Positions 33,919 to 44,089 are shown, counted from the first letter of the stretch. The stretch: DNA of 61,682 nucleotides from Bryobacteraceae bacterium (GCA_025928545.1 JAICJH010000039.1:1-61682); one strand, 5' to 3'. The notes: generated by a model not told the origin, from the letters alone. Made by a program: numbers and translations.

Positions 33919-36276
33919 ATGAGTTCCCGCTTCGCCGAGTTTCTGAAAATACCTGCCGGGATCATTGAATCCGGCCTCAACGCCATGGACGCGGGAGCGA
34001 GCAGTCTCCGCGCCGGGCTTGACGCCATTTCCGGTCCCAAAGAAACGCGTGGCGTGCCGCACGCTCCTCCGCTCAACGGCCCGCAGGACATCACGACTGC
34101 GCTCGCCGATTTCGCCAACCAAATGGTCCGGATTGGCTGGTTGACTCATCCCGAAGGCATGCCTGTTCGCCAACTGGCCGGCGATCTGATGAGTTCCGCG
34201 AAACGCGCTTTCGGCTACATCGATTTCAAGGATCCCCGCACCCTCGCCATCCCGCTCGAACTGCCCTTTGCGGCGACGGGAATTGCCGCTGAAACCATGC
34301 TGCGGATGATGGCGATCTATTCGGTTGTTGGGCCCAAACGCCTGCCGGCTTTCCTGAATGACGCTGCTGAGATTTACGTTGAAACAGCGGTGTTTATCAG
34401 CTTGGAATATAAGGACTTAATCGCTCGGTATCAGGAGCGGCTCAGGGAAAAGCCGGACGACAACAGAACCCGCCTGGAACTGGGCCGCCTGTATGTGAAA
34501 TGCGGTCTTTATGACGACGCAGTTCGCGAATTGGCGCAGGCTGCGCAGGATCCAGCCATCCTGGCCCGCGCCAAACACGAGTCGTCGCTCGCGAATTTCC
34601 GCGCGGCCCGCTTCCTGGCATCCATTGACGACAGCATCGCGGTCATGACTGCAGATCCGGCCAACGAACGCGCCCGTGCCTGCATGTGGCTGGCGTCAAG
34701 ATCGGTCGGCGGGTATCCCGCACACGTTCCCGAAGAGTTCCGGATGGAATTGAAGGCGGGGTATGAGCATCCCCGCGTTCAGTTTGAAAACGTCGCAGTG
34801 AAGATCGGCATGGACAAGATCTGCGCCGGCCGCGGCACTGCGGTCTTCGATTTCAATAACGATGGGCTGCTCGATGTAGTGGTGACCGCCGCTCACGCCG
34901 GTTGCACGCTTTACCGCAACAATGGCGACGGGACATTTACCGACGTTTCCACCGGCTCCGGCTTGGACCAGTGCGTCAATGGCTTTGTCATCATCGCCGG
35001 CGATTACGACAACGATGGATTTCAGGATCTCTTCGTTACGCGTCTTGGCTTCTATTACGGCGATTGCGCCCTGTATCACAACAACGGCGACGGGACATTT
35101 ACGAATGTCACGGCTGAGGCGGGTCTGCTGAGTTGGGGCCCCTCATACGCGGCGTCGTGGGTCGATTACGATTGCGACGGGAACCTCGACCTGTTCGTCA
35201 ATTACAACCTGGGCGGCATGTTCGATCGCCGCTCGAAGAATCGACTTTTCCACAACAACGGCGACGGCACTTTCACGGATGTCACAAAGGAATCCGGCCT
35301 TGACAATATCTTCACGACGATCGGGTCCTGTTGGGGAGATTACAACAACGATGGCTATCCGGACCTGTTTCTCTCCAGCGGCCTGGGGCGTCCGCAGTTG
35401 TTCCGGAATAACGGGGACGGCACGTTCACGGATGTGAGTATTGAGGCGGGCCTCACCGATTTCGTGGTGGGCACAACCTGCTGCTTTGCCGATTACAACA
35501 ACGACGGGCTGCTGGATATTGTGCAGTACAGCTGGTCGGATCACGAAGACGTGATCCACACGATGAAGACCGGACATGGCCCCAAAGATGGCGCGCCGCT
35601 GGTGATTTACCACAACAACGGTGACGGCACCTTCACGGCAAAGACCCGTGAACTGGGGCTCGATGGCTGCTGGGGCACCATGAGCGGCAGCATGGGCGAC
35701 GTCAATAACGACGGGTATATCGATCTGCTGCTGGGTAACGGAAGCCCCCGGATGGAGCGCCTGGAGCCGTTTATCCTTCTGGAAAACGACCGCGGCAGAT
35801 TCCACAACACCACATTTGCCGCCGGTTTGCCGTTTTCCGGCAAGAGCCATGGCACCAACTGTGCGGACCTGTTCGGAGATGGACGCATGTCGATCATCAT
35901 CGCCGCAGGGGGCGCCTATCCCGGCGATCTCATGCAGACGGCTGTACATTGTCCGAAATCGCTGCCTGGGAATTATCTGAATGTGCGTCTCACGGGTGTG
36001 AAAAGTAATCGCGATGGCAACGGCGCGCGCATCACATTGTATTGCGGGACGAAGAAACAGATCCGCGAAGTCACCAATGGCTCGAGCTTCGGCTGCCTTC
36101 CGGCTGAGCAGCACTTCGGGCTTGGGCAGACGGCACAGGTGGACGCGCTCGAAATTCGTTGGCCCAGCGGCTTGCTGCAGCGCATCGAAAACCCGCCGGT
36201 CAACGACACCATCCGGGTGACGGAAGGGAATCCGGTATGGGCGCCGGTCTACCCCGGTAGAGTGTCCGGGACATAG
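33919..36276 (+). CDS. FG-GAP/VCBS repeat protein with C-terminal ASPIC/UnbV domain (CRTAC1-like)
   Basis: 785 aa. The head (1-~160) is not recognised; ~165-225 holds a TPR-like pair (EKPDDNRTRLELGRLYVKCG). From ~300 come six repeats with Ca-binding-type loops (DFNNDGLLD, DYDNDGFQD, DYDCDGNLD, DYNNDGYPD, DYNNDGLLD, DVNNDGYID), each near an RNNGDGTFTDV-style strand, predicted to form a beta-propeller. The end (LNVRLTGVKSNRDGNGARI, ALEIRWPSGLLQRIEN) is the ASPIC/UnbV domain. Such proteins are usually exported, yet no Sec signal peptide is visible. A four-codon frame (ATG at 33905) ends in TAATG overlapping the start. Role unknown; ligand binding or adhesion by family. Confidence 0.85.
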   Translation: MSSRFAEFLKIPAGIIESGLNAMDAGASSLRAGLDAISGPKETRGVPHAPPLNGPQDITTALADFANQMVRIGWLTHPEGMPVRQLAGDLMSSAKRAFGYIDFKDPRTLAIPLELPFAATGIAAETMLRMMAIYSVVGPKRLPAFLNDAAEIYVETAVFISLEYKDLIARYQERLREKPDDNRTRLELGRLYVKCGLYDDAVRELAQAAQDPAILARAKHESSLANFRAARFLASIDDSIAVMTADPANERARACMWLASRSVGGYPAHVPEEFRMELKAGYEHPRVQFENVAVKIGMDKICAGRGTAVFDFNNDGLLDVVVTAAHAGCTLYRNNGDGTFTDVSTGSGLDQCVNGFVIIAGDYDNDGFQDLFVTRLGFYYGDCALYHNNGDGTFTNVTAEAGLLSWGPSYAASWVDYDCDGNLDLFVNYNLGGMFDRRSKNRLFHNNGDGTFTDVTKESGLDNIFTTIGSCWGDYNNDGYPDLFLSSGLGRPQLFRNNGDGTFTDVSIEAGLTDFVVGTTCCFADYNNDGLLDIVQYSWSDHEDVIHTMKTGHGPKDGAPLVIYHNNGDGTFTAKTRELGLDGCWGTMSGSMGDVNNDGYIDLLLGNGSPRMERLEPFILLENDRGRFHNTTFAAGLPFSGKSHGTNCADLFGDGRMSIIIAAGGAYPGDLMQTAVHCPKSLPGNYLNVRLTGVKSNRDGNGARITLYCGTKKQIREVTNGSSFGCLPAEQHFGLGQTAQVDALEIRWPSGLLQRIENPPVNDTIRVTEGNPVWAPVYPGRVSGT

Positions 36277-36430
36277 AGCGTTCAGAAGTTCACCTGAGGC
36301 AATGCGCTCAGCGCTGCGCCAGATCGCGCTGTAAACTGCCTTCGGCCGCGCTTTAGTGGCTCTGAAGTGGCCAAATAGCTGGAATTATGCGTGCTGATAG
36401 TTGCCCGAACATCCCGGGAGCTGCACACAT

Positions 36431-38329
36431 ATGGACGCATTGGCGACAGCCAGCGGCACAAAAGCACAGGTTGTAAACGAGCACGTCATCGAGATCATCA
36501 GCGACTCCGGCGAGGGAGCGCAAACCTGCGGTCAGATGTTTGCCGACCTGTGCGCGAAAAACGGCAATGGCATCTGGACGGTCGAGATTATTCCCGCCGA
36601 GATCCAGCCGCCAAGCCGATCACGCGCAGGCGCGAGCGGGTATCGTCTTCGGCTTGGGTCGAAGCCTGTTACCAACGCCGGGGATTTTGCCGATCTTGTG
36701 ATCGCATTCAACGAACAGGTCCTCTATAGCCGCATCGATTCTGGGGCTCTGCACGCCGGGACTCAGTTGTTCGTGGATCAATCGTGGGCCGAAAATCCAG
36801 ATCCCGATATTCGCAGGAAGTACCGGGATGCCATTGCGGATTTCACCGGGCGAGGCTACCTGGTGACCGAAGTTCCCATCGAGCAGGAATGCCGCAAACA
36901 TACGGACGACGCCCGCAAAGGCAAGAACATGTGGGTTCTCGGAATGTTGTGCGCCATTTACGACTTCGATCCCGAGCTGGTTCACGCCGAAATCAGGAAG
37001 CGGTTTCTGAAAAAAGGCGATGCTTCGGTCAGACAGAATCAGACTTTGTTCATCGATGGCTACGACTGGGCACTTGAAAACGTCCAGCAACGCTTTCAGG
37101 TACCGGCGCAAAAGTTAACATTTCCCATGGTGGTGATGAACGGCAACCAGGCGCTGGCGCTGGGAGTCCTGGCCGCCGGGATTGAAGTCTGTTCCATGTA
37201 TCCGATTACTCCGGCCACTTCGGCCTCCCATTTTCTTGCCTCGGCAATCGGCAAGACCGGCGGCATCGTTCATCAGGCCGAAGACGAGATTGCGGCTATC
37301 GGGTTTGCGATCGGCTGCTCTTATGCAGGCAAGACGGCGGTCACCATCACTTCAGGTCCGGGTTTGGCGCTGAAGACCGAATTCCTCGGATTGGCGGTGA
37401 TGGCTGAAGTTCCGCTGGTAGTGGTTGTGGTGCAACGCGGCGGACCCTCCACGGGGTTGCCGACGAAAGTCGAGCAGGGTGATTTACTCGCAGCTCTTTA
37501 CGCATCGCCAGGCGATAGTCCGAAAATCGTGATCGCGCCGGCGACCATCGAAGAATGTTTCCACTTCATGGTGATGGCGCGAAAACTGGCTGAAGATTTT
37601 CGCGGGCCGGTGATGGTGCTTTCGGATTCGAATCTCGCGACGGGGCAGAAGCCGTTTGCAAGGCCCGAACTACGCGAATCCTGGCTGGCGCCTCCGGTTG
37701 ACCAATCGCCCTGGGATCCCTCGGTACCGCCTTTCGCGTGGGATCCGGCGACGGGGCTGTCGCGGCGGCCTGTGCCGGGACAGCGCGGAGGCGAGTTCGT
37801 CCTGACCAGCCTGGCTCACGATGAGGAAAGCCACGTAGCCTACGACTCGAAAATCAATCAGCGATCGATGGAGATGCGCAGCCGCAAGCTTGCGGTATTG
37901 CGGAAGGCGCTGAAGCCTCCGAAGGTTTACGGCGATCCCTCCGGCGACTTGCTGGTAATCGGCTGGGGTTCCACGCTCGGGGCCATTGAGGAGGCGGTGG
38001 ACCGCCTGCGCTCCGAAGGTCACCGTGTCTCTTCCGTGCATCTGCGGTTTCTTTCACCCATGGAACCCGGTCTCAAAGAGATCTTTTCGCGCTTCCGGAA
38101 AGTGATGACCGTGGAGATCAACTACAGCGATGAAATCGCGGGGACGTTTGTCACCCAGGAATCGCGCCGCTATTCGCAGCTGGCGCAGCTGCTTCGGTCT
38201 TCGACGCTGGTCGATATCGATTGCTGGTCGCGGGTACCGGGGAGTCCCCTTCCGCCGGGCATGATTGAAGAACAGTTGCGTCTACGCCTGCTGGCTCTTG
38301 CGCCGGAATCGGCATCGGGGGAGAACTAA
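36431..38329 (+). CDS. korA: 2-oxoacid:ferredoxin oxidoreductase, gamma-alpha fusion subunit
   Basis: 632 aa. Residues 1-~200 are the gamma domain (SDSGEGAQTCGQMFADLC), and ~225 onward the alpha/pyrimidine-binding domain (NGNQALALGVLAAG, CSMYPITPATSASHFLA, EDEIAAIGFAIGCSYAGK, TSGPGLALKTEFLG, VQRGGPSTGLPTK). With KorB it forms the oxygen-sensitive enzyme that oxidises 2-oxoglutarate (or a related oxoacid) to the acyl-CoA, reducing ferredoxin. GGGAG lies ~10 nt before the ATG at 36431. Its stop abuts the korB ATG. Confidence 0.92.
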   Translation: MDALATASGTKAQVVNEHVIEIISDSGEGAQTCGQMFADLCAKNGNGIWTVEIIPAEIQPPSRSRAGASGYRLRLGSKPVTNAGDFADLVIAFNEQVLYSRIDSGALHAGTQLFVDQSWAENPDPDIRRKYRDAIADFTGRGYLVTEVPIEQECRKHTDDARKGKNMWVLGMLCAIYDFDPELVHAEIRKRFLKKGDASVRQNQTLFIDGYDWALENVQQRFQVPAQKLTFPMVVMNGNQALALGVLAAGIEVCSMYPITPATSASHFLASAIGKTGGIVHQAEDEIAAIGFAIGCSYAGKTAVTITSGPGLALKTEFLGLAVMAEVPLVVVVVQRGGPSTGLPTKVEQGDLLAALYASPGDSPKIVIAPATIEECFHFMVMARKLAEDFRGPVMVLSDSNLATGQKPFARPELRESWLAPPVDQSPWDPSVPPFAWDPATGLSRRPVPGQRGGEFVLTSLAHDEESHVAYDSKINQRSMEMRSRKLAVLRKALKPPKVYGDPSGDLLVIGWGSTLGAIEEAVDRLRSEGHRVSSVHLRFLSPMEPGLKEIFSRFRKVMTVEINYSDEIAGTFVTQESRRYSQLAQLLRSSTLVDIDCWSRVPGSPLPPGMIEEQLRLRLLALAPESASGEN

Positions 38330-39295
38330 ATGTACGGGCTGAAGAAGGAGTGGGAGATTGAAGCCCCGGCGCGTGAGTGCGTGCTGGAAGATTACGTCGG
38401 CGCGGAGGCTCGCTGGTGTCCGGGTTGCGGGGATCACGCGGTTCTGAGCAGCGTACAGAGACTGGCGCGGGATAAACAACTGCCACCCGAGAAGACCGTG
38501 GTGGTTTCCGGCATCGGCTGTTCCAGCCGCTTCCCCCATTACATGAAGACCTACGGGTTTCACGGGCTGCACGGCAGGGCTCTGCCAGTGGCTGAGGGTG
38601 TTCGCAGCCGCAGGCCGGATCTGAATATCTTCGTGGTGACCGGAGATGGAGATTGCTGCGCCATCGGCACCGCGCACTGGATTCATGCCATCCGCTACAA
38701 CATGAATCTGACGATTCTGTTACTGGACAACAATGTTTACGGGCTGACGAAGAATCAGACCTCGCCGACTTCACGCCTGGGTGAGAAGTCGAATACGCAA
38801 CCGAAAGGCTCGTTTTTCGCTCCGCTCAATCCCATCTCGGTGGTTCTGGGGATCGCGAATGCGTCCTTTGTGGCGCAGACGGTGGATTGGAATCCGCCGC
38901 ATCTCTATGCCACCATCCGGGCAGCGCACGAGCATAAGGGCGCGTCGTTTGTGCGGGTTTTGCAGCGGTGTCCGCATTTCACGCCGCACGTGTTCGCGCC
39001 CGTGCAGGAAGACTTTAGCCAGATGCTGCTCATGAATCACACGAGCGGCGTCCGGCTGGATGAACCGGTGCAGCGGATGTTTCCCAACCGCACGGACCAC
39101 GATCCGCGCAATCTGGCGCAGGCGCGGGCAATGGCCGACCGCACGGATGTTTATCCGATTGGTTTGTTTTACAAAAACGACGAGGCGTCGAGATACGACG
39201 AAGTCACTTCGCAGGGTCTTGGGATGACACAGAGCGAAAAACTTGCGGCGATCGATGGAATGTTCGATCAGTTCGCCATACAGGGGCATAACTGA
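38330..39295 (+). CDS. korB: 2-oxoacid:ferredoxin oxidoreductase, beta (TPP-binding) subunit
   Basis: 321 aa. CPGCGDH (C30, C33) and GIGCSSRFPHY are the cluster/TPP-site motifs, and GDGDCCAIGTAHWIHA followed ~25 residues later by LDNNVYGLTKNQ is the GDG...NN TPP-Mg motif. It starts immediately after the korA stop (TAAATG) and ends one base before the next gene. Oxoglutarate is the likeliest substrate by similarity to KorB; pyruvate or another oxoacid cannot be excluded. Confidence 0.93.
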   Translation: MYGLKKEWEIEAPARECVLEDYVGAEARWCPGCGDHAVLSSVQRLARDKQLPPEKTVVVSGIGCSSRFPHYMKTYGFHGLHGRALPVAEGVRSRRPDLNIFVVTGDGDCCAIGTAHWIHAIRYNMNLTILLLDNNVYGLTKNQTSPTSRLGEKSNTQPKGSFFAPLNPISVVLGIANASFVAQTVDWNPPHLYATIRAAHEHKGASFVRVLQRCPHFTPHVFAPVQEDFSQMLLMNHTSGVRLDEPVQRMFPNRTDHDPRNLAQARAMADRTDVYPIGLFYKNDEASRYDEVTSQGLGMTQSEKLAAIDGMFDQFAIQGHN

Positions 39296-39296
39296 A

Positions 39297-41336
39297 ATGA
39301 CCGCCAGCGCAGAAGCTTCGGTGACCCGGCAAAGCCTCCGGACGTTTCATATTTCCGGACACGGCCTGCCGGAAGCCGCTCCACGCGGGCCCCTGCGTCC
39401 GGTTGAACTGGACGAGTTGCCGGACTTGCCCAGGCTGGAAGCCGAGTATCCGATATACGTTTCGCCGCAGTTCGAGTGTAAGCCCCTTGCTGAAGCATTC
39501 CCCGGGGCCGGAATTGCGATTCAGGCGCGGGATCTCGTAACTGCGGCCGAGATTGGATCCGAGGGGTGGCTGGTGCCATTCACGGCCAATGCTCTTCCGC
39601 TGCTGTACGCTGCGACGGTTTCCGCGGTTCGACGCGCCGCGCGCGAGCGATTTCTCGACAAAGTGGCACGGCAGGCTGGCCGGCTGGAAGAGTTGCTTCA
39701 ACTGGACGATAGCTGTTCTCCCGCGGGTTCATCGCCCGAAGCGATCTCGGGAACGTTCGGAACGGAAACGGCCTACCTCGATTCGGAAGTTCTGGCCTCC
39801 GCGCTCAACCGCAAGACGAAAGCGACACGCCAGATGGATCCGGTCCGCCGCCGTCGCATTGAGGGGATACTTTCCACGCTCAATCACGGCGCCGAGGACG
39901 CGAGACGGGAACCCGCATTCTGGATGTTTCATTCCGCGACGGCCCCTGCAAACGCGACCGCATTCGGTGGTCAATTGCGGCAGTGCGGGGACAGCTTCGA
40001 GGCGGCTCTGGAGTTCTGCGATCAGCGCCTGGAACGCTTCGCGCGGGTATTGCGCGCCTTGCGGGCAGCGAAACTCGAGGTGGAAACGGCTTTCGATCCC
40101 GATATCCACGAAGAATGGCTGCATCGTTTCGACTGGCAGTCGGCGAGTCCGGAAGAATTGGCTGCGCTGCCTGCTTTCGTGGTGCTGGAGCCTGCGGAAT
40201 GGTTGGCACGGACCTCGTTTGCGTCCTTCGGCCGTTTGTTGAGATCGGGCCGCCCGGTACATGTGCTGGCCCCCTGCAGGGGGCTGGGCAGCGGTGACGA
40301 GGCAGGCGACCTGAGCGGTTTCATGCCGGATTTCGGCTATCTCGCCATCGCCTACCGGGAAGCTTTCGTCCTGCAATCGTCACTGTCAAGCGCCGCTCAC
40401 CTGATGGTTGGTTTGCGAACAATGGCGCAATCGCCGCGACCCGGGGTGGCGGTTGTGTCTGTGCCGTCCGAACCATCCGGCGACTGGCTGGCATCCAGCC
40501 TCTTGCATTTGTCCCGCGCGTTTCCGCTATATCGCTACAATCCCGATCGGGGTGAAAGCTGGATGGAACGCTTTGAGCTTGCTCCCGGAACGTCTCGGGT
40601 TCCGTTGACTGCCGCCCATGCAGTTGCTGTGTCGGATGAATATCGAAATCATTTTCGCGTCATTCCGGAGTCGGCCTGGGACGAGGAGCAGATGGAACTG
40701 ACCGAATATCTGGCCCAGTATCGGAACGAACCTCCGCTGGCGGAGCCGTATCTCTGGGTAGTTGACGGGCAGGGAACGCGGCAGCGTGCAATTGTAACCC
40801 GGGAGCTGGTGAATCTTTGCCGCGACCGTTTCCGCGCGTACCGGGTGTTTGAAGAACTGGCGGGAGTCGGCAATGCACACGTGGAAGCGGCGGTGCTGAA
40901 GACCCGGCAGGAAGTCCAGGATAAGGTCAGGATTGAGGGCGCGACGGCGGCGATTTACCGGGTTGTCGCAATGCTTGCCAACGGCCAGACGATCATGCCC
41001 GTGCAGCCTACCGCGCTTGCGCGCCATGATGCAGCCCCGGATATCACCCCACAGGAACCGGCTTCGGTTCAGTCCTCGTCTGAAGATTCGGCTGAGGCTT
41101 ACATCGAGTCTTTTCTCTGCACGAGTTGCAACGATTGCATGAAGATTAACGCGCAGGTGTTTCTGTACGATGCGAACAAACAGGCATACATCGGCAATGC
41201 CCGGGCAGGTACGTTTGCGGAACTGGTGAAGGCAGCCGAGGGTTGCCCTGGCAAGTGCATTCACCCGGGATCGCCGCGGGCAGACGATAAGACGGCTACT
41301 CAGCAGATGCTTGCCCGGGCGGCCAAACTCAATTAA
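39297..41336 (+). CDS. Large ferredoxin-tailed accessory protein of the korAB operon
   Basis: 679 aa, unrecognised over the first ~600 residues, which look soluble and alpha/beta. The end carries a monocluster [4Fe-4S] ferredoxin domain: C608, C611, C614 (CTSCNDC), then C650 and C654 (CPGKC). One base separates it from korB, so it is very likely a subunit or dedicated electron acceptor of the oxidoreductase. The body has some resemblance in style to the PFOR central region, but I see no firm motif. Inference: a fused ferredoxin electron-transfer subunit. Confidence 0.75.
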   Translation: MTASAEASVTRQSLRTFHISGHGLPEAAPRGPLRPVELDELPDLPRLEAEYPIYVSPQFECKPLAEAFPGAGIAIQARDLVTAAEIGSEGWLVPFTANALPLLYAATVSAVRRAARERFLDKVARQAGRLEELLQLDDSCSPAGSSPEAISGTFGTETAYLDSEVLASALNRKTKATRQMDPVRRRRIEGILSTLNHGAEDARREPAFWMFHSATAPANATAFGGQLRQCGDSFEAALEFCDQRLERFARVLRALRAAKLEVETAFDPDIHEEWLHRFDWQSASPEELAALPAFVVLEPAEWLARTSFASFGRLLRSGRPVHVLAPCRGLGSGDEAGDLSGFMPDFGYLAIAYREAFVLQSSLSSAAHLMVGLRTMAQSPRPGVAVVSVPSEPSGDWLASSLLHLSRAFPLYRYNPDRGESWMERFELAPGTSRVPLTAAHAVAVSDEYRNHFRVIPESAWDEEQMELTEYLAQYRNEPPLAEPYLWVVDGQGTRQRAIVTRELVNLCRDRFRAYRVFEELAGVGNAHVEAAVLKTRQEVQDKVRIEGATAAIYRVVAMLANGQTIMPVQPTALARHDAAPDITPQEPASVQSSSEDSAEAYIESFLCTSCNDCMKINAQVFLYDANKQAYIGNARAGTFAELVKAAEGCPGKCIHPGSPRADDKTATQQMLARAAKLN

Positions 41337-41384
41337 ATCGGCGCTGTTCTGAAAAAGGCAGCGAGAACCAGGAACGGCCGCCGG

Positions 41385-43640
41385 TCAGCGACTTTTCCAG
41401 CGATTAGCCAGCGCAGCCAGTTTGTCGTCCATCGAAGGCTGAGCTTTCGGCACGGGCGAGGCTGCTTTCTTCGGTTCTTTCAGCTCTTTCGTCTTCATCG
41501 AAAGCGCGATCCGTTTGGTCTTCATATCGGCGCTGAGCACGTGGACCTGTACGATCTGGCCGACCTTCACTACATCGCTCGGCTCTTTGATGTAGCGATT
41601 GGAGAGCTCGCTGATGTGAACGAGCCCATCCTGATGCACACCGACATCGACAAATGCTCCGAACTTTGTGACATTGGTGACCACGCCTTCGAGCAGCATG
41701 CCGGGCTGCAGGTCGGCGATTTCCTTCACGTTGTCTTTGAAGGCCGGCGCCAAAAATCTCTCGCGCGGGTCGCGGCCGGGTTTGCGAAGCTCTTCGAGGA
41801 TGTCGTTAACCGTGTAGACACCTGCTGACAGAGTGCTCTTGTCCACCTTATTCAGCAGGGCGGGTTCGGCGAGAAGTTGCGTCACGGGCACGCTGAGAGT
41901 CCGGGCGATCTGCTCCACCACGGGATACGATTCCGGATGCACCGCGCTCATATCGAGCGGATTCTCCCCATTTCGTATGCGGAGGAAGCCGGCTGCCTGT
42001 TCGAATGTCTTCGGGCCGATGCCGGGCACGGCGTTCAACTGAACGCGGGAGCGAAACCGTCCGTGTTCATTGCGGAATTCGACGATTTTCAACGCCGTGC
42101 GCTCGTTAATACCCGCTACGTAACGGAGGAGCGCCCATGATGCGGTGTTGAGATCCACGCCGACGCGATTGACGCAGCTTTCAATGACGGTGGTCAGCGA
42201 TTTGCCCAGTTGATTCTGATCGACATCGTGCTGGTACTGGCCGACGCCGATCGATTTAGGGTCGAGCTTGACCAGTTCGGCGAGAGGGTCCTGCAAACGG
42301 CGGGCAATGGAAATGGCGCCGCGCACGGTGAGATCCAGATCCGGAAACTCCTGACGGGCGATGTCGGAGGCCGAATAGATGGATGCCCCGGATTCATTGA
42401 CGGTCACGCTGAACAGCGCGCTGAGATTTTCTTTCCGAAAGAAATCGCGGACGAAAGTGTCGGTTTCGCGTGAAGCCGTGCCATTGCCGATCGCGATGGC
42501 CCGGACGTTGTGTCGTTCGATGAGCGACTTCAGAATTCGTTCCGCGCCGGCGGTGTCGTTCTTTGGCTGGAACGGATAAATGACGTCGTGCGCGAGGAAT
42601 TTCCCGGTGTCGTCCACAACGGCGATCTTGCACCCGGTGCGGATCCCGGGATCGATGCCCAGCACCGCAAGTTGGCCGGCGGGAGGCGCCAGCAGCACGT
42701 TCTGGAGATTGTCGCGGAAGACGGCGATGGCGTCGGTATCGGCGCGCTGCTTCAGTTCCAGTCGGATTTCCGAAGTGATGGAGGTATTGAGCAGACGCTT
42801 CCACGCGTCTTCGATGGCGAGGTTGAGGTGAGGGGTCCAATCGCCTGCCTGTTTGTGAACTTTCCCCTTGATGAGCTCGACAGCCCGCTGCGGTTCGAGT
42901 TCGATCACGAAATACAGAACGCCGGCAGTTTCACCGCGGCGGATAGCGAGCATGCGATGCGAAGGGATCTGTTTGACCGGCTCGCGGTAATCGTAATACA
43001 TCGTGAATTTCTGTTCTTCGTCGATTGCGTCCGAGGCCTTCTTGCTGACAATTACGCCTTCGTCGAACATGACGCGGCGCAGAAGCTGGCGGATGTCCGC
43101 GCTTTCACTGACAGTTTCCGCGACGATGTGTCGCGCGCCTTCGAGGGCTTCTTCGGCAGTTGCGACCCCTTTTTCAGGATCGACGAAAGTGGCTAAGAAA
43201 GTTTCAAGGGGATCGGGCGCGGTTTCCTGATTCCAGAGATAATCGGCGAGCGGCTGAAGGCCTTTCTCGCGGGCAATCATCGCCTTGGTGCGGCGCTTAG
43301 GCTTGTAGGGGAGATAGAGATCTTCCAGTTCGCTTTTTTCAAGCGCCTGTTCGATGCGGGTTCTGAGTTCGTCGGTAAGCTTACCTTGTTCGGCGATGGA
43401 GGCGAGGATTGTCTCTCTGCGCGAGACCAGTTCCCGATAGTAAAGCAGCTTCTCTTCGATGGCGCGAATCTGGACTTCGTCGAGGTTGCCGGTGACCTCC
43501 TTGCGATAGCGCGCAATGAAGGGAACGGTTGAGCCTTCATCGAGGAGTTCGATGGTGGCGATCAGGCCTTTCATCGGGACCTGAAGTATTTTTGCGATGT
43601 GCAGGAGGAGTTCGGGCGTTAGGGGCTGGAGTTCAGGCAT
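41385..43640 (-). CDS. tex: Tex family RNA-binding transcription accessory protein
   Basis: 751 aa, the usual Tex length. N-terminal helical domain (VPFIARYRKEVTGNLDE, LYLPYKPKRRTKA), a YqgF/RNase H-like domain (LGIDPGIRTGCKIAVVD), helix-hairpin-helix motifs (NAVPGIGPKTFEQAAGF), and an S1 domain near 640-715 (LEGVVTNVTKFGAFVDVGVHQDG). It binds nucleic acid and affects transcription; conserved across bacteria. Convergent with the korAB operon (48-bp gap). Confidence 0.95.
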   Translation of the reverse strand: MPELQPLTPELLLHIAKILQVPMKGLIATIELLDEGSTVPFIARYRKEVTGNLDEVQIRAIEEKLLYYRELVSRRETILASIAEQGKLTDELRTRIEQALEKSELEDLYLPYKPKRRTKAMIAREKGLQPLADYLWNQETAPDPLETFLATFVDPEKGVATAEEALEGARHIVAETVSESADIRQLLRRVMFDEGVIVSKKASDAIDEEQKFTMYYDYREPVKQIPSHRMLAIRRGETAGVLYFVIELEPQRAVELIKGKVHKQAGDWTPHLNLAIEDAWKRLLNTSITSEIRLELKQRADTDAIAVFRDNLQNVLLAPPAGQLAVLGIDPGIRTGCKIAVVDDTGKFLAHDVIYPFQPKNDTAGAERILKSLIERHNVRAIAIGNGTASRETDTFVRDFFRKENLSALFSVTVNESGASIYSASDIARQEFPDLDLTVRGAISIARRLQDPLAELVKLDPKSIGVGQYQHDVDQNQLGKSLTTVIESCVNRVGVDLNTASWALLRYVAGINERTALKIVEFRNEHGRFRSRVQLNAVPGIGPKTFEQAAGFLRIRNGENPLDMSAVHPESYPVVEQIARTLSVPVTQLLAEPALLNKVDKSTLSAGVYTVNDILEELRKPGRDPRERFLAPAFKDNVKEIADLQPGMLLEGVVTNVTKFGAFVDVGVHQDGLVHISELSNRYIKEPSDVVKVGQIVQVHVLSADMKTKRIALSMKTKELKEPKKAASPVPKAQPSMDDKLAALANRWKSR

Positions 43641-43750
43641 GAAGCGAAAAACACCAGTTTAGCGTGAGGTGAAAGACAGGGGTTCGTTTCCGTTATTGCG
43701 TGTCGGACCAGGCTTCGCTGCGTGCTTGCTCTTCCGGCCTTCGCCGCGGA

Positions 43751-44089
43751 TTATCGTGATGTGGTGGCGGTTTGAGGCTTCGGGTCGCTGACGTCATGGG
43801 ACCGCAGACCGACCGCATAGGCATCGGCAAAACGGGTTTGACAATGGCGAACCTCGCCGAAAAGACTCATACTCTTCAATTCAACAGTCACGAACGAGCC
43901 CACCTCCAGCGGCCGGTCCATATGGAGTTTGGCGCCAGTCTTCGATACTTCGACAATCTCTCCGGCAACCGGAGCGGCGTTGAGGTCCAGATGCGCGGAT
44001 ATGGCTGTCTTTGCGCAGGGCATACGCGCTTCACGACGCATACATTCCGCAGGGACGGTCGGATTCTGAATTGTGGAGGGCTGTCGCAA
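43751..44089 (-). CDS. PilZ-like domain protein
   Basis: 112 aa from a TTG at 44089 with AAGGAA ~8 nt upstream; an internal ATG at 44041 is the alternative. The body VAGEIVEVSKTGAKLHMDRPLEVGSFVTVEL fits the second part of the PilZ fold (strand, D/N-x-S-x-x-G-type turn as VSKTGA, strand), and RREAR upstream could correspond to the RxxxR c-di-GMP motif. Probably a c-di-GMP or structural PilZ-like protein; ligand binding is unproven. A diguanylate cyclase gene lies about 4.5 kb away. Confidence 0.6.
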   Translation of the reverse strand: MRQPSTIQNPTVPAECMRREARMPCAKTAISAHLDLNAAPVAGEIVEVSKTGAKLHMDRPLEVGSFVTVELKSMSLFGEVRHCQTRFADAYAVGLRSHDVSDPKPQTATTSR

